From Pseudomonas sp. 10S4 (GTDB lineage Bacteria; Pseudomonadota; Gammaproteobacteria; Pseudomonadales; Pseudomonadaceae), in the NCBI RefSeq assembly GCF_034344865.1, contig NZ_CP133774.1, positions 5,704,001 through 5,768,000 of the forward strand: a DNA stretch of 64,000 nucleotides, in the 5' to 3' direction. Below the pieces are notes generated by a model. That model saw only the letters and a program-made list of their open reading frames with translations. It was not told where the DNA came from and did no database searches. A program made the translations under genes and the position numbers. This document shows, piece by piece, positions 43,841 through 53,798 of this stretch (its first letter is position 1; each line of letters starts with the position of its first letter).

Positions 43841-45028
43841 ATGTCTGCGCAGCAACTACCCCCGCAAAGCTCCATGGCGATCACCCTGCAGATCGTCTCC
43901 ATCGTCTTCTATACCTTTATTGCCTTCCTCTGCATCGGCCTGCCGATTGCGGTGTTGCCGGGGTATGTCCATGAACAGCTGGGTTTCAGCGCGATCATCG
44001 CGGGGCTGACCATCGGCTGCCAATACCTGGCCACCTTGCTCAGCCGCCCGATGGCCGGGCGCATGTCGGACAACATTGGCACCAAGCGGGCAATTGTTTA
44101 CGGCTTGTCGGGGATTGTGTTGAGTGGCGTGCTGACATTGATTTCAACGTTGCTGCAAAGCGTCCCGCTATTGAGTCTGATGATCCTGATCACCGGCCGG
44201 CTACTGTTGGGGATTGCCCAAGGTTTGATCGGCGTCGGCACCATCAGTTGGTGCATGGGCCAGGTCGGCGCCGAGCACACGGCGCGCTCGATTTCCTGGA
44301 ACGGTATCGCGTCCTACGGTGCCATCGCCATTGGTGCGCCACTGGGGGTGGTGATGGTTGCCGAGTATGGGTTCGCCAGCCTCGGGATTGTCCTGTCGAC
44401 GCTGGCCCTCGGGGCGCTGTTGCTGATTCGCAACAAGCCGTCAGTGCCGGTGATTCGCGGCGAGCGGCTGCCATTCTGGGCGGTGTTCGGGCGCATTGCT
44501 CCATTCGGTGCGAGCCTGAGCCTGGCGTCCATCGGCTACGGCACCCTGACCACTTTTATTACCCTGTATTACCTCAACCGTGGCTGGACCGGCGCCGCGT
44601 ATTGCCTGACGGTGTTCGGGGTCTGTTTCATTCTGTCGCGGCTGTTATTCATCTCGGCCATCAGCCGTTTCGGCGGTTCCACCTCGGCCATTGCCTGCAT
44701 GACCATCGAAACCGTCGGGCTGATCATGCTTTGGATGGCGCCGTCCACCGGTTACGCGCTGATCGGCGCCGGGTTGACCGGGTTTGGTTTGTCGCTGGTG
44801 TATCCGGCATTGGGAGTCGAGGCGATCAAGCAGGTGCCCAACTCCAGTCGCGGCGCGGGGCTAAGTGCTTATGCAGTGTTTTTTGACCTGGCGCTGGCGA
44901 TTGCCGGACCGTTGATGGGTGCGGTGGCGTTGAACCTGGGGTATTCGTGGATTTTCTTCAGTGCGGCGTTGTTGTCGGTGACCGGGCTTGGTTTGACGCT
45001 GCTCCTGAAACGCCGTGCAACGACCTGA
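43841..45028 (+). CDS. MFS transporter, YhhS-like
   Basis: A 395-residue inner-membrane transporter with twelve predicted helices. After helix 2 comes R-P-M-A-G-R-M-S-D-N-I-G-T-K-R, the MFS loop motif A, and G-R-L-L-L-G-I-A-Q-G-L-I-G and W-N-G-I-A-S-Y-G-A-I-A-I-G-A-P are typical of the YhhS/arabinose-efflux-like group. Probably an H+-coupled exporter; the substrate is unknown. Stands alone between REP elements. Confidence 0.88.
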   Translation: MSAQQLPPQSSMAITLQIVSIVFYTFIAFLCIGLPIAVLPGYVHEQLGFSAIIAGLTIGCQYLATLLSRPMAGRMSDNIGTKRAIVYGLSGIVLSGVLTLISTLLQSVPLLSLMILITGRLLLGIAQGLIGVGTISWCMGQVGAEHTARSISWNGIASYGAIAIGAPLGVVMVAEYGFASLGIVLSTLALGALLLIRNKPSVPVIRGERLPFWAVFGRIAPFGASLSLASIGYGTLTTFITLYYLNRGWTGAAYCLTVFGVCFILSRLLFISAISRFGGSTSAIACMTIETVGLIMLWMAPSTGYALIGAGLTGFGLSLVYPALGVEAIKQVPNSSRGAGLSAYAVFFDLALAIAGPLMGAVALNLGYSWIFFSAALLSVTGLGLTLLLKRRATT

Positions 45029-45040
45029 CAACAGACCCCA

Positions 45041-45134
45041 CTGTGGGAGCGAGCTTGCTCGCGATGGCGGCTGGACATTCAACAAATTAGTCAACTGTCA
45101 GACCACTATCGCGAGCAAGCTCGCTCCCACAGGG
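45041..45134. repeat. REP-type inverted pair
   Basis: CTGTGGGAGCGAGCTTGCTC and GAGCAAGCTCGCTCCCACAG, about 45 bases apart, between convergent genes. Confidence 0.9.
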
Positions 45135-45154
45135 GTTATGCAGCGTTCAATACA

Positions 45155-46192
45155 TTATTGATCAGCCGTCTGCATCCCCGCCCGCGTCGGTTTGGCCAAG
45201 GCATGTGAAAAGAAACGTCCGGCTTCAGAGACCAGGTTGCGGTGAATGTCTTCGCGATCAACGCCGTCGGCATCGGTGCACAGCGCCGGCATGGCGATGA
45301 TCTGTTCCTCGTTGCAAGGCGCCATGAACACGAAGTGCCCAGCGCCTGCCAGCAACTTGAAGTCCGGCGCGATCGGCAGTTTGCGCGCCAACGCGGCGGC
45401 GTTCTTGTCGAAAGCCACCAGTTTGTCGCCATCACCGCTATAAAGCAGCACCGGCACATGCACGTCGGCCAGGGTATGCCGGCCGAATTTGAGACTCAGG
45501 GGCGCCATCAGCAGTAAGGCATGTACGCGCGGGTCGGCCACTGGCACCAAATCATCACGATCCACAATCAGCTCGCCCTGGGTGTTGCACGCATCGCGGT
45601 CATCCGGGCGTTGCTGGCAATAGCGCCGCAGCCGATCCAGGTCAGGTGTGGCGCCGGACAGAATCAACGCGGTTTCACCGCCCGCCGAGTAGCCGATAAC
45701 ACCCACCTGATCGGCGTCGACAAAAGGCGCCAGCATCGGGTCACCCAACGTGGCAGTAATCGCTTCGGAAATTTGCAGCGGCCGCCCATAAAGGTTGCTC
45801 AGCGTGCCGAGACGGCTGTGATCCTTGGAGTTGTCGCCAGGATGGATCACCGCCACCACTACGAAACCCTTGCGGGCCAGCGAAGTGGCGAGGTCGTGCA
45901 AGGCCAGCGGGGTGCCGACGTTGCCATGGGACAGCATCAGCATCGGGAAGCGCCCGATGGCGACTTTGGTGTCTGCACCGGCCTCGACGGTATAGCCCTC
46001 GAGTTTGCTGGTGTACGCCTGTTCGCTGGACGGGTAAAAAGCGATGGCGCGCATCGGTTGCAGATCCAGCGGATCGAGGAACGTCATCTCGTGATAGCCG
46101 ACGCTCGAATATAGATTCGGCGCAGGCCTGGCTTGCACCGTATTCAGGCTGCTGAGTACGCAAATCAGTAACGTTGCACAGAGACGCACCAT
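45155..46192 (-). CDS. exported alpha/beta hydrolase (dienelactone hydrolase-like)
   Basis: A 345-residue protein with a signal peptide (cut after Val-Gln-Ala near residue 21) and an alpha/beta hydrolase fold: oxyanion segment L-S-H-G-N-V-G-T-P, nucleophile elbow G-Y-S-A-G-G-E-T with the catalytic Ser, Asp in Y-S-G-D-G-D-K and His in A-G-H-F-V-F. The arrangement resembles secreted PAF-acetylhydrolase or dienelactone-hydrolase relatives, so it may cut esters or lipids in the periplasm. ATG 46192 gives the proper signal peptide. Substrate unknown. Confidence 0.85.
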   Translation of the reverse strand: MVRLCATLLICVLSSLNTVQARPAPNLYSSVGYHEMTFLDPLDLQPMRAIAFYPSSEQAYTSKLEGYTVEAGADTKVAIGRFPMLMLSHGNVGTPLALHDLATSLARKGFVVVAVIHPGDNSKDHSRLGTLSNLYGRPLQISEAITATLGDPMLAPFVDADQVGVIGYSAGGETALILSGATPDLDRLRRYCQQRPDDRDACNTQGELIVDRDDLVPVADPRVHALLLMAPLSLKFGRHTLADVHVPVLLYSGDGDKLVAFDKNAAALARKLPIAPDFKLLAGAGHFVFMAPCNEEQIIAMPALCTDADGVDREDIHRNLVSEAGRFFSHALAKPTRAGMQTADQ

Positions 46193-46355
46193 GGGATGCC
46201 CCACCTTTGTTACTTGACTGAAAAGCCCGAAGTGCTCCGAGTGGCGGAGTACGCGGCCTTGTGCCAGTGTTTGCGGCCACTAAGGTCGTTGCAGAACGGG
46301 GACGTTAACCCTCGACTGCATAACCTGGGCCAGAACATGAAAAATCGTTAAAAAC

Positions 46356-46403
46356 AAAAAACTCTGTAACTGATCGTTACCATGATCAGAATACAGAGTT
46401 TTT
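46356..46403. terminator. bidirectional terminator
   Basis: AAAAACTCTGTA and TACAGAGTTTTT form a hairpin with an inner TGATC/GATCA pairing, between azoR and the hydrolase gene, A-rich on one side and T-rich on the other. It probably ends azoR transcription. Confidence 0.8.
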
Positions 46404-46469
46404 CAGATGATGCCCGAGCTGTTTAGTATTCTTTACGCAATGCTTACGAAAGAACCTTAAGAAAGAATC

Positions 46470-47081
46470 TTAGGCCGCGGCAAACAGTTGCTCGCTGATT
46501 TGCGTGTGCGCGTCGCTCATGGCTTTGGTTCTCACTTCATCACCGTAGGCCAGGCCGTGGGCGCGGACGAATTCGATGTCGGTGATGCCCAGGAAACCGA
46601 ACAGCACTTTCAAGTAGTCTTCGTGAGCGACGCCAGTCGCTTGACCAACGTGCATGCCGCCGGAGGTCGAAACGATTACGACTTTCTTGCCACCGCACAG
46701 GCCTTCAGGGCCGGCTTCGGTGTAGCGGAATGTCTGGCCGGCAACGGCGATGCGGTCGATCCAGGCCTTGAGTTGGGTCGGGATGGTGAAGTTGTACATC
46801 GGGGCGGCGATAACCACAGCATCCGCGGCAAGGAACTCGGCCAGGGTCGAAGCGCTCAGTTCTGCTTCGTGCTGTTGCGCGGCGTTGCGCAGTTCTGCGG
46901 TAGTGCCAGCAGCGACCAAAGTAGTCGAAGAGAAATGGCTGATGGCATCGGCAGCCAGGTCACGGTAAGTCACGACGGCCGAAGTATCAGCGGCTTGCCA
47001 GGCTTTAACCACTTCGCCACTCAGCTGACGGGAAGCCGAGTTGTCACCCAAAATGCTCGAATCGATATGCAACAGTTTCAT
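46470..47081 (-). CDS. azoR: FMN-dependent NADH azoreductase
   Basis: A 203-residue flavodoxin-like quinone/azo reductase. The FMN-binding start is [15 protein letters not shown], and [16 protein letters not shown] and S-T-S-G-G-M-H are the conserved AzoR blocks. It reduces quinones and azo dyes by two electrons with NADH, protecting against electrophiles. ATG 47081 follows a GGAG site; the longer frame is unsupported. It is divergent from a LysR-type gene that probably controls it. Confidence 0.94.
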   Translation of the reverse strand: MKLLHIDSSILGDNSASRQLSGEVVKAWQAADTSAVVTYRDLAADAISHFSSTTLVAAGTTAELRNAAQQHEAELSASTLAEFLAADAVVIAAPMYNFTIPTQLKAWIDRIAVAGQTFRYTEAGPEGLCGGKKVVIVSTSGGMHVGQATGVAHEDYLKVLFGFLGITDIEFVRAHGLAYGDEVRTKAMSDAHTQISEQLFAAA

Positions 47082-47212
47082 AAGTGATCTCCAGGTGAGG
47101 ATCGCCACCGGGCGATCTGATGGAGAGGATGCTACAGATGAATCTAATAGCTGATTAGCCCGCAACAATGCGATAGTTCGTCCCACTGATAGAACAGTCG
47201 AGTCTCAAACCC

Positions 47213-48121
47213 ATGCAAGACCTTAATGACCTCTACTATTTTGCCAAGGTGGTCGAAGCGGGTGGCTTCGCGGCGGCCGGGCGGTTGCTGGGGATTCCCA
47301 AGTCGCGACTGTCGCGGCGCATCGCCGAACTGGAAGAACGCCTGGGCGCGCGCCTGCTACAGCGCACCACCCGGCAACTGAAGTTGACCGCCGTGGGCGA
47401 GCGTTACCTGCGTCACTGTCAGGCGATGTTGTTGGAGGCCGAGATGGCCGACGAAGCGGTGGCCAGCATGTCCAGCGAACCCCGGGGGCGACTGCGGGTG
47501 TCCTGCCCGGTGGGTTTGGCCAATCAAATGTTGCCGACGGTCATCAGCGACTTCCTGGAGAAGTACCCGCAGGTCCAGCTGGAGGTCATGCTGGTCAACC
47601 GTCGGGTGGATCTGGTCACTGAAGGTGTCGATGTCGCCCTGCGCGTCCGCGAGCTGGGGGATGAAGATCCGTTGCTGGTCACCCGGCGTCTGCGTCAAGC
47701 GCAGACGCTCATGGTCGCCAGCCCTGCCTTCATGCACGGCCGCGAGATCAATCACCCGGAAGACCTCAAGGGCTTGCCGGTGCTCGGCGCCCTTGAACCC
47801 GACCGCATGGTGCATATCCGCATGCTCGATCAACAGGGCAAAAGCTGCGACCTGGCACTGGAAGCACGGCTGGGCATTGACGACTTTATCGTGCGCAGGG
47901 CCTGCGCCCTCGCCGGCCAGGGTTTTACGATTCTGCCAATGATGTATTGCGAGTCAGAGCTGGCGGACGGCTCACTGATCCAGTTGCTGCCCGACTGGTC
48001 AATGCCTGGCGGCTGGCTGCAAGCGGTCTACCCTCATCGGCGCGGGGTGATGCCGGCTGTACGTGCCTGGCTCGACCATTTGATCGAATCATTCAATGCC
48101 TGTGGGGACCGTTTGATATGA
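47213..48121 (+). CDS. LysR family transcriptional regulator
   Basis: A 302-residue LysR regulator: the helix-turn-helix near residues 17-45 (A-A-A-G-R-L-L-G-I-P-K-S-R-L-S-R-R-I), R-L-L-Q-R-T-T-R, then a periplasmic-binding-like effector domain. Divergent from azoR with about 130 bases between, so it likely activates azoR and represses itself in response to quinones or similar compounds. Its TGA overlaps the start of the next gene by four bases. Confidence 0.9.
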   Translation: MQDLNDLYYFAKVVEAGGFAAAGRLLGIPKSRLSRRIAELEERLGARLLQRTTRQLKLTAVGERYLRHCQAMLLEAEMADEAVASMSSEPRGRLRVSCPVGLANQMLPTVISDFLEKYPQVQLEVMLVNRRVDLVTEGVDVALRVRELGDEDPLLVTRRLRQAQTLMVASPAFMHGREINHPEDLKGLPVLGALEPDRMVHIRMLDQQGKSCDLALEARLGIDDFIVRRACALAGQGFTILPMMYCESELADGSLIQLLPDWSMPGGWLQAVYPHRRGVMPAVRAWLDHLIESFNACGDRLI

Positions 48122-48477
48122 AGGCTGGACGCATGAGCGAAGCGGATGTCGCACAGTTTTGCCTGACGCTGCCCGGCGCGCGGGAGGATTACAAATGGGG
48201 CGGCGTGCGGGTGTTTTCGATTGCCGGCAACAAGATGTTCGCGTTGCAGAACCTGCGGGGCGATTCCCTGGCGTTCAAGGTCGACAAGGATTTGTTTCTC
48301 GGTCATTGCGACCGACCGGGCATTCACCCGGCGCCGTACCTGGCCCGGGCGCAATGGATCATCATGCAGACGCCCTACCCGCTAGGCGCCGAAGAACTGC
48401 AAGGCTTGTTGCAACGATCCCACCAATTAGTGGTGAGCAAGTTGCCCAAGCGCACACAGGTAGGACTGCTGCTCTAG
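48118..48477 (+). CDS. MmcQ/YjbR family protein
   Basis: A 119-residue protein with the CyaY-like DNA-binding fold of YjbR: A-Q-F-C-L-T-L-P-G-A-R-E-D-Y-K-W-G near the N-terminus, V-F-S-I-A-G-N-K-M-F-A and a conserved P-Y-L-A-R-A-Q-W-I. ATG 48118 overlaps the LysR stop (ATGA), so they are translationally coupled; ATG 48133 is an alternative. Role unknown. It converges on the DUF1294 gene, overlapping by four bases. Confidence 0.85.
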   Translation: MKAGRMSEADVAQFCLTLPGAREDYKWGGVRVFSIAGNKMFALQNLRGDSLAFKVDKDLFLGHCDRPGIHPAPYLARAQWIIMQTPYPLGAEELQGLLQRSHQLVVSKLPKRTQVGLLL

Positions 48478-48902
48478 AAGAGCGCGAAAAGGTGTGCCCC
48501 AAGGAACAACTGGTCGATCCAGAACACCTGATGCAGCAGCACGATCAGCCAGAACACCAGTTGAAACGAGACCTTGCGGGTCTTGTGCCTGAACACCTGC
48601 TGAGCCAACAAAGCGCCGGGCCAGCCACCTGCCAGTTCCACTGCGTGCAAGATGTTTTCCGGCGTGCGCCAGGTATCGGCACGAGCCTTGCGCTTGTCGC
48701 CCCAGTACAGGAAAAACGCCAGCACGCTGACCACGCCGTAACCCGCCAAGGGAATCACCGAAACGCCGCGCAGCCATAACGACAACGCGCCATACAGCGG
48801 CAGCGCACAAAGAGCGGCGAACACCAGCAATTTCAAGCCTAGATGCTGGACCCCGCCCCCGGACTTGCGGCCGGGGTTGTTCCGCGCGCCGGAGTCGTTC
48901 AT
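48474..48902 (-). CDS. DUF1294 family membrane protein
   Basis: A 142-residue protein with three to four membrane helices and the conserved Y-W-G-D-K-R-K-A-R followed by [23 protein letters not shown], the DUF1294 signature. ATG 48902 overlaps the stop of uppP by four bases (ATGA), giving translational coupling. Function unknown. Confidence 0.85.
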   Translation of the reverse strand: MNDSGARNNPGRKSGGGVQHLGLKLLVFAALCALPLYGALSLWLRGVSVIPLAGYGVVSVLAFFLYWGDKRKARADTWRTPENILHAVELAGGWPGALLAQQVFRHKTRKVSFQLVFWLIVLLHQVFWIDQLFLGAHLFALF

Positions 48903-49729
48903 GGCTTGGCGGCAGCCCAATCGATCCAGCCAAACTGCCAGGTCGCCAGGATCACCAGGCCAAACGCAATCCGATACCAGGCAAACGCCGCATAGCTATG
49001 AGTGGCAATGAACTTGAGCAGCGCCTTGACCGCGATCATCGCGAAGATGAACGCGGTGATGAAGCCGACGGCGAATACCGGAAAGTCTGCCGGCACGAAC
49101 AAATGGCGATACTTGAAGCCCGAATAAACCGCCGCGGCGACCATGGTTGGCATGGCCAGGAAGAATGAGAACTCGGTCGCGGTTTTACGCGACAGCCCGA
49201 ACAACAGGCCGCCAATGATTGTCGAGCCGGAGCGGGATGTCCCCGGGATCATCGCCAGGCACTGGGCGAAACCGACTTTCAGCGCGTCCTGCCAGGTGAT
49301 GTCGTCGACCGTTTCGGCATGCACTTCGTGCTGACGCTTCTCGGCCCACAACATGATGATCCCGCCGACGACCAACGCCGCCGCTACCGTGATCGGGTTG
49401 AACAGGTATTCGTGAATCAAATCGGAAAAAATCACCCCCAGCACCACCGCCGGCATGAAGGCGATCAACAGGTTGGCGGTAAAGCGACGCGCACTCGGCT
49501 GGGTCGGGAGGCCAGTGACCACGTCGAGGATTTTGCGGCGAAACTCCCAGACCACGGCCAGAATCGCGCCTAACTGGATAATGATGTTGAATGCAATGGC
49601 GCGCTCACCACCGAAGTTGAGCAAGTCCGCAACAATGATCTGGTGTCCGGTACTCGAAATGGGCAAAAACTCCGTCAGCCCTTCTACAACTCCAAGAATC
49701 AGCGCCTGAAAGGCGGTCCAAAGGTCCAT
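48899..49729 (-). CDS. uppP: undecaprenyl-diphosphatase UppP (BacA)
   Basis: A 276-residue inner-membrane enzyme that removes a phosphate from undecaprenyl diphosphate, recycling the carrier lipid of peptidoglycan and O-antigen synthesis. Conserved [14 protein letters not shown] and [10 protein letters not shown] motifs carry the catalytic residues, with eight hydrophobic segments. ATG 49729 follows a GGGGGA site. Increased dosage gives bacitracin resistance in relatives. It overlaps the DUF1294 gene. Confidence 0.95.
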   Translation of the reverse strand: MDLWTAFQALILGVVEGLTEFLPISSTGHQIIVADLLNFGGERAIAFNIIIQLGAILAVVWEFRRKILDVVTGLPTQPSARRFTANLLIAFMPAVVLGVIFSDLIHEYLFNPITVAAALVVGGIIMLWAEKRQHEVHAETVDDITWQDALKVGFAQCLAMIPGTSRSGSTIIGGLLFGLSRKTATEFSFFLAMPTMVAAAVYSGFKYRHLFVPADFPVFAVGFITAFIFAMIAVKALLKFIATHSYAAFAWYRIAFGLVILATWQFGWIDWAAAKP

Positions 49730-50019
49730 CAATCCCCCAAAGGCGTTGCATCTAGGCACGCCCCGTTAATATTTTTAATACGTCACTGCGCTCAGCGTAG
49801 CTGAAGTTTCGTGCACACAGGATCCCTACGAAACGGTAAAAATTCCGTGAAAAATCAACTTGGATTCAGGTTTTTCCGTGCGAGGCCGAAATCCTATCAG
49901 AGATGCCTGATTAACGCCGTCGCGTAATTGGACTTGCGTCGCATAGCCCCAACCGGCAAAGCGTGGTTGGATGCTGGCGACCGTTTATTACAAGAAAAAG
50001 AATCCGGAGTGACAGCGTT

Positions 50020-51653
50020 ATGAACAGCTTGCGCAGTGTGTCGATCAGCCGACGCTTGTGGCTCATCTTGATCGTGGCCATCGTGATGTTACTGACGCTG
50101 GGCGTGTTGATGCTCAAACAGATCCACGACGACCTGTACGACGGCAAAGCGCAGAAAACCCAGCATGTGGTGCAGACCGCCAGTGGCATTCTGAACTATT
50201 ACCACGACCTGGAAACCGCCGGCACCCTCACCCGCGAGGCTGCGCAAAAACAGGCGCTGACCGTGGTTCGCGGACTGCGCTACGACCAGAACGACTACTT
50301 CTGGATCAACGACCTGACGCCGGTGATGATCATGCACCCGGCCAACCCGAAACTTGAAGGCCAGAACCTTTCGACGATCCGCGACCCGGATGGTTTTGCG
50401 CTGTTCAACGAAATGGTCGCCATCGCCAAGGCCAAGGGTGCCGGCATGGTCGATTACCGTTGGCCGAAACCGGGCGCCAGTGCGCCGGTAGAAAAACCTC
50501 CTACGTCAAACTGTTCGAGCCTTGGGGCTGGGTGATCGGCTCGGGCGTGTACATCGATGACATGCAAGCCGAGTTCTACGGCCAGGTCTGGGAAGCGTCG
50601 TTTATCGGCGTGGCAATTGCCCTGATCATGGCGCTGCTGGTGATCATGATTGCCCGCAGCATCGTGCGTCCGCTGCAAGAAACGGTGAACGCCATGGCCA
50701 ACATTGCCAGCGGCGAAAGCGACCTGACCCGCAGCCTCGACACTCACGGCCAGGACGAAGTCACGCAACTGGCGCGGCACTTCAACGCCTTCACCGCCAA
50801 GCTGCGCCAGGTGATCAGCCAGTTGCAGGTCTCTGCCAGCGCCTTGGGCCAGTCTTCCAGCGATATGGGTAACGACGCCGCGCAAGCTCAGCAACGCAGT
50901 CAGCAGCAGTCCCAGCAAATGGAACTGGTGGCAACCGCGATCAATGAAGTGACCTACGGCGTGCAGGATGTGGCCAAGAACGCTGAACATGCAGCCAGCG
51001 AAATGCGCGACGCCGAGTCTCAGGCGCAGCAAGGCCAGGTCAACATCGATGGCAGCTTGCAGCAGATTGATAAACTCTCCAGCACCATTGATCAGGCGGT
51101 CGAAGTGATTCGCACCCTCGCCGCCGAAAGCACGCAGATTGGCAGCGTGCTGGAAGTGATCCGCTCGATTGCCGAACAAACCAACCTGCTGGCACTCAAC
51201 GCCGCCATCGAAGCCGCCCGGGCCGGCGAGCAAGGTCGTGGGTTTGCGGTGGTGGCCGATGAGGTGCGTCTGCTGGCTCAGCGCACCCAGAAGTCCACGG
51301 CGGAGATCCAGTCGATGATCGAACGCCTGCAAAATCACTCCGAAGCAGCGGTCAAGGTGATCGGCGACAGCAGCCGGGCGTCGCAACTGACCATCGAACA
51401 GGCGGGGCTGGCCGGTGCGAGCCTGAGCGCTATCGGCCAGGCTCTGCGCAACCTCAACGGGCTGAACGCGTCGATTGCCAGCGCCACCCTGCAACAGGCC
51501 CATGTGGTGGAAGACATCAACCAGAACGTCACCCAGGCGGCCGGGCTGTCCCACAGCACGGCACTGGCGGCGGAGCAGTCGAGTTTGGCCAGTGTTCACC
51601 TGAAGGAATTGAGCGAGCAGTTGAACGGGTTGCTCAAACAGTTTCGCGTCTAG
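50020..51653 (+). pseudogene. methyl-accepting chemotaxis protein with single Cache domain, frameshifted
   Basis: A chemoreceptor of about 544 residues: one membrane helix (residues 10-30), a periplasmic sCache_2 domain (Y-D-Q-N-D-Y-F-W-I-N-D, H-P-A-N-P), a second helix, HAMP domain, and the signalling tip with [16 protein letters not shown]. The frame is lost at a five-A run at 50492-50496 just before the second helix; one more A gives [10 protein letters not shown] and reads on to 51653. It senses small organic molecules and controls CheA. A homopolymer error is the likeliest cause. ATG 50020 has a fair ribosome site. Confidence 0.9.
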
Positions 51654-51667
51654 GCAACACCACTCAC

Positions 51668-51800
51668 TGTGGCGAGGGGCTTGCCCCCGTCCGGCTGCGC
51701 AGCAGTCGCCAAACCCTACAACCGAGGTGTGCCTGATACATCGCAGTTGCAGGGCTTGGGAGCGCTACGCACTCCAACGGGGGCAAGCCCCTCGCCACAA
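51668..51800. repeat. REP-type inverted pair
   Basis: GTGGCGAGGGGCTTGCCCCC and GGGGGCAAGCCCCTCGCCAC about 90 bases apart, with CTGCGCAGCAG inside. Confidence 0.85.
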
Positions 51801-51819
51801 AAGTCCGCTCCGGCACTCC

Positions 51820-51854
51820 CGTAGGAGCTGCCGAAGGCTGCGATCTTTTGATCT
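51820..51854. repeat. half unit of the 28-bp palindromic repeat
   Basis: One arm (GTAGGAGCTGCCGAAGGCTG continuing to GATCTTTTGATC) of the repeat described at 5804-5870, without its partner, just upstream of pnuC. Confidence 0.85.
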
Positions 51855-51900
51855 TCCCGCTACAATCCGCCCCCTCTTCGATTTCCCCCAAGGAACCTCC

Positions 51901-52464
51901 ATGTCCGGGCTTGAACTGTTTGCGGCCGCCCTCGGCGTGATTGCCGTCTGGCTGACGGTCAAACAGAACCCCTGGTGCTGGCCGATCGGGCTGGCGATGG
52001 TGCTGCTTTACACCTGGATTTTCTTCGACGTGAAGCTGTATTCGGACATGCTGCTACAAGTGGTTTACGCCGCATTGCAACTCTATGGCTGGTGGCAGTG
52101 GACCCGCGCAGGCGACGCCCATGACGGCCGGCAAGTCAGTGAACTCGGTGCCCGCTCGACCATGCTCGGGCTGGCGGCGGGCGCCATTGGCAGCCTGTTG
52201 CTGGGCGCGGCAATGGCTCACTGGACCGATGCCGCCCAACCCTGGCTCGATGCCGCGCTAACTGGTTTCAGCCTGGTGGCGCAGTTATGGATGGCACAAA
52301 AGCGTGTGCAATGCTGGCCGTTGTGGATTGTCCTCGATGTGATTTTTGTCGGGCTGTTCATTTACAAAGGCCTGTACCTGACCGCGACCCTCTACGGTTT
52401 GTTCACAGTAATTGCGGTACAGGGCTGGCGTGAATGGCGCACCGATCCGGCGTTGCACGCATGA
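51901..52464 (+). CDS. pnuC: nicotinamide riboside transporter PnuC
   Basis: A 187-residue inner-membrane protein with seven predicted helices and the PnuC patterns N-P-W-C-W-P-I-G-L near the N-terminus, Q-L-Y-G-W-W-Q-W and V-D/I-F-V-G-L-F-I-Y-K-G-L-Y. It facilitates uptake of nicotinamide riboside for NAD salvage. An AAGGA site precedes the ATG at 51901. It overlaps the next gene by four bases, and that gene encodes a kinase that could trap the riboside. Confidence 0.92.
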   Translation: MSGLELFAAALGVIAVWLTVKQNPWCWPIGLAMVLLYTWIFFDVKLYSDMLLQVVYAALQLYGWWQWTRAGDAHDGRQVSELGARSTMLGLAAGAIGSLLLGAAMAHWTDAAQPWLDAALTGFSLVAQLWMAQKRVQCWPLWIVLDVIFVGLFIYKGLYLTATLYGLFTVIAVQGWREWRTDPALHA

Positions 52465-52985
52465 AAGTGCTGGTACTCACCGGCCCCGAATCCAGCGGCA
52501 AGAGCTGGTTGGCGGCCGGGCTCAAAACACAGTTCGGCGGTGTGCTGGTCGATGAATACGTGCGCTGGTTCATCGACCAGAACCCCCGGGACACCTGCCT
52601 CGCCGACATCCCCGAAATCTCCCGCGGCCAACTGCAATGGGAAGATCAGGCCCGGGCCGGGCAGCCGCACTTGTTGATTCTGGATACGCATTTATTGAGC
52701 AACATTCTCTGGAGCCAGACCCTGTTCGGCGACTGCCCGGCCTGGATCGAGCAGGCGCTGCTGGCTCGACACTACGACTTGCACTTGCTGCTGTCGCCTG
52801 AGCAGGTCAACTGGACGGACGATGGTCAGCGGTGTCAGCCCTCGCTTGATGAGCGTCGAGCATTTTTCAATGCCACCCACGCTTGGCTGGCACAGCATCA
52901 ACAACCCTTCCAAGTGCTGCAAGGGGACTGGGCTGAACGCCGGGCTCAAGCAATACGAGCCGTCACCCTGTTGCTCGCCTCCTGA
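52461..52985 (+). CDS. NadR-like ribosylnicotinamide kinase / AAA ATPase
   Basis: A 174-residue P-loop protein: G-P-E-S-S-G-K-S at residues 8-15, V-D-E-Y-V-R-W-F, and L-L-I-L-D-T-H-L-L-S as the Walker B region. The closest pattern is the kinase domain of NadR, which phosphorylates nicotinamide riboside. Translationally coupled to pnuC, the pair would import and trap the riboside for NAD synthesis. The assignment rests on motif and context. Confidence 0.8.
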   Translation: MKVLVLTGPESSGKSWLAAGLKTQFGGVLVDEYVRWFIDQNPRDTCLADIPEISRGQLQWEDQARAGQPHLLILDTHLLSNILWSQTLFGDCPAWIEQALLARHYDLHLLLSPEQVNWTDDGQRCQPSLDERRAFFNATHAWLAQHQQPFQVLQGDWAERRAQAIRAVTLLLAS

Positions 52986-53344
52986 CCTTGCCTTTGGGGC
53001 GAAAGCCCCAGTGTTTACCCCTGATTCAGAGGCAAAGTGTCCATTCCTGAAACACTTCCCTTCCCGAAAAAGCCCCGTTTGAGCACCCTTCATCGTCCTG
53101 TCATGGCACCTGTTAAGGTTCTGATACACCTTGGCGCAAACCCTTGTTCTAGAGCTTTTGGACTGCATCAGCCCATTGCACGCGGTAGGTAGTGTCTCAG
53201 CCATGAAACAGTTCAAACATCGTCTCTTCAGACCTTTCCGCTAACCCGTTGAAATAAAACAACAATCAAAAAGCGGCACAGCTTTCGCTCTCTCCTTCAT
53301 AACGCTGACAGAAGCCAGCCCACAACGAAGAAGGAATTGCTGCC
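52986..53344. other. intergenic upstream of the fap operon
   Basis: A short GGGGCGAAAGCCCC hairpin (52996-53009) with a GAAA loop lies just after the kinase gene but lacks a T run. The rest should hold the fap promoter; no clear -24/-12 or -35/-10 pair could be fixed by eye. Confidence 0.4.
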
Positions 53345-53797
53345 GTGGGAACTTTCAATAAAGGTTTGACGAATGTACTGCTGATCGGGTGTGCCGTCAG
53401 CGCCCTCACCAGTCTTCCCGTCATGGCCGATGGCAATGGCGTGATCATTCTCCAACGTCAGGTTCAACCGATTCCGATAGGCCGTACCGGCGGCAAAGAC
53501 CCCTACCCGACCACTGTTAGTGCCAACCCTTCGGCAAACGTCGTCCAGGCGACCCAGGGTGGGGAACTCAGCGACAGTGATTTCGCAGGTGTCGCCAGCG
53601 GTTCATCGATCAGCAACATGGTCAACTTCAACGGTGCCGGCGCTCAGAACCTGAACGTTGTAAGTGGTTCCAACGGCATGCCTGGTGTGGGCGGTGGCAG
53701 CGGTAATGCTGCTGGGGCCGGGGCTTCGATCTCCGGAACCATTAACCACGCCCTTGGCGCCGGCCTCGCCCCGCTGACCAATCTGGGGGGACAATGA
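53345..53797 (+). CDS. fapA: functional amyloid protein FapA
   Basis: A 150-residue exported protein, first in the fap operon. The signal peptide is cut after Val-Met-Ala near residue 28; the mature part is low-complexity and Gly/Ser/Asn-rich (G-G-G-S-G-N-A-A-G-A-G). In the Fap system FapA is thought to act as a chaperone or to shape fibre composition. The start is GTG 53345, after an AAGGAA site somewhat far upstream (13 bases). It ends one base before fapB. Confidence 0.9.
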   Translation: MGTFNKGLTNVLLIGCAVSALTSLPVMADGNGVIILQRQVQPIPIGRTGGKDPYPTTVSANPSANVVQATQGGELSDSDFAGVASGSSISNMVNFNGAGAQNLNVVSGSNGMPGVGGGSGNAAGAGASISGTINHALGAGLAPLTNLGGQ

Positions 53798-53798
53798 A

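Noticed and set aside
50454..51599. 381-codon minus-strand frame
   Set aside because: Antisense shadow of the chemoreceptor gene.
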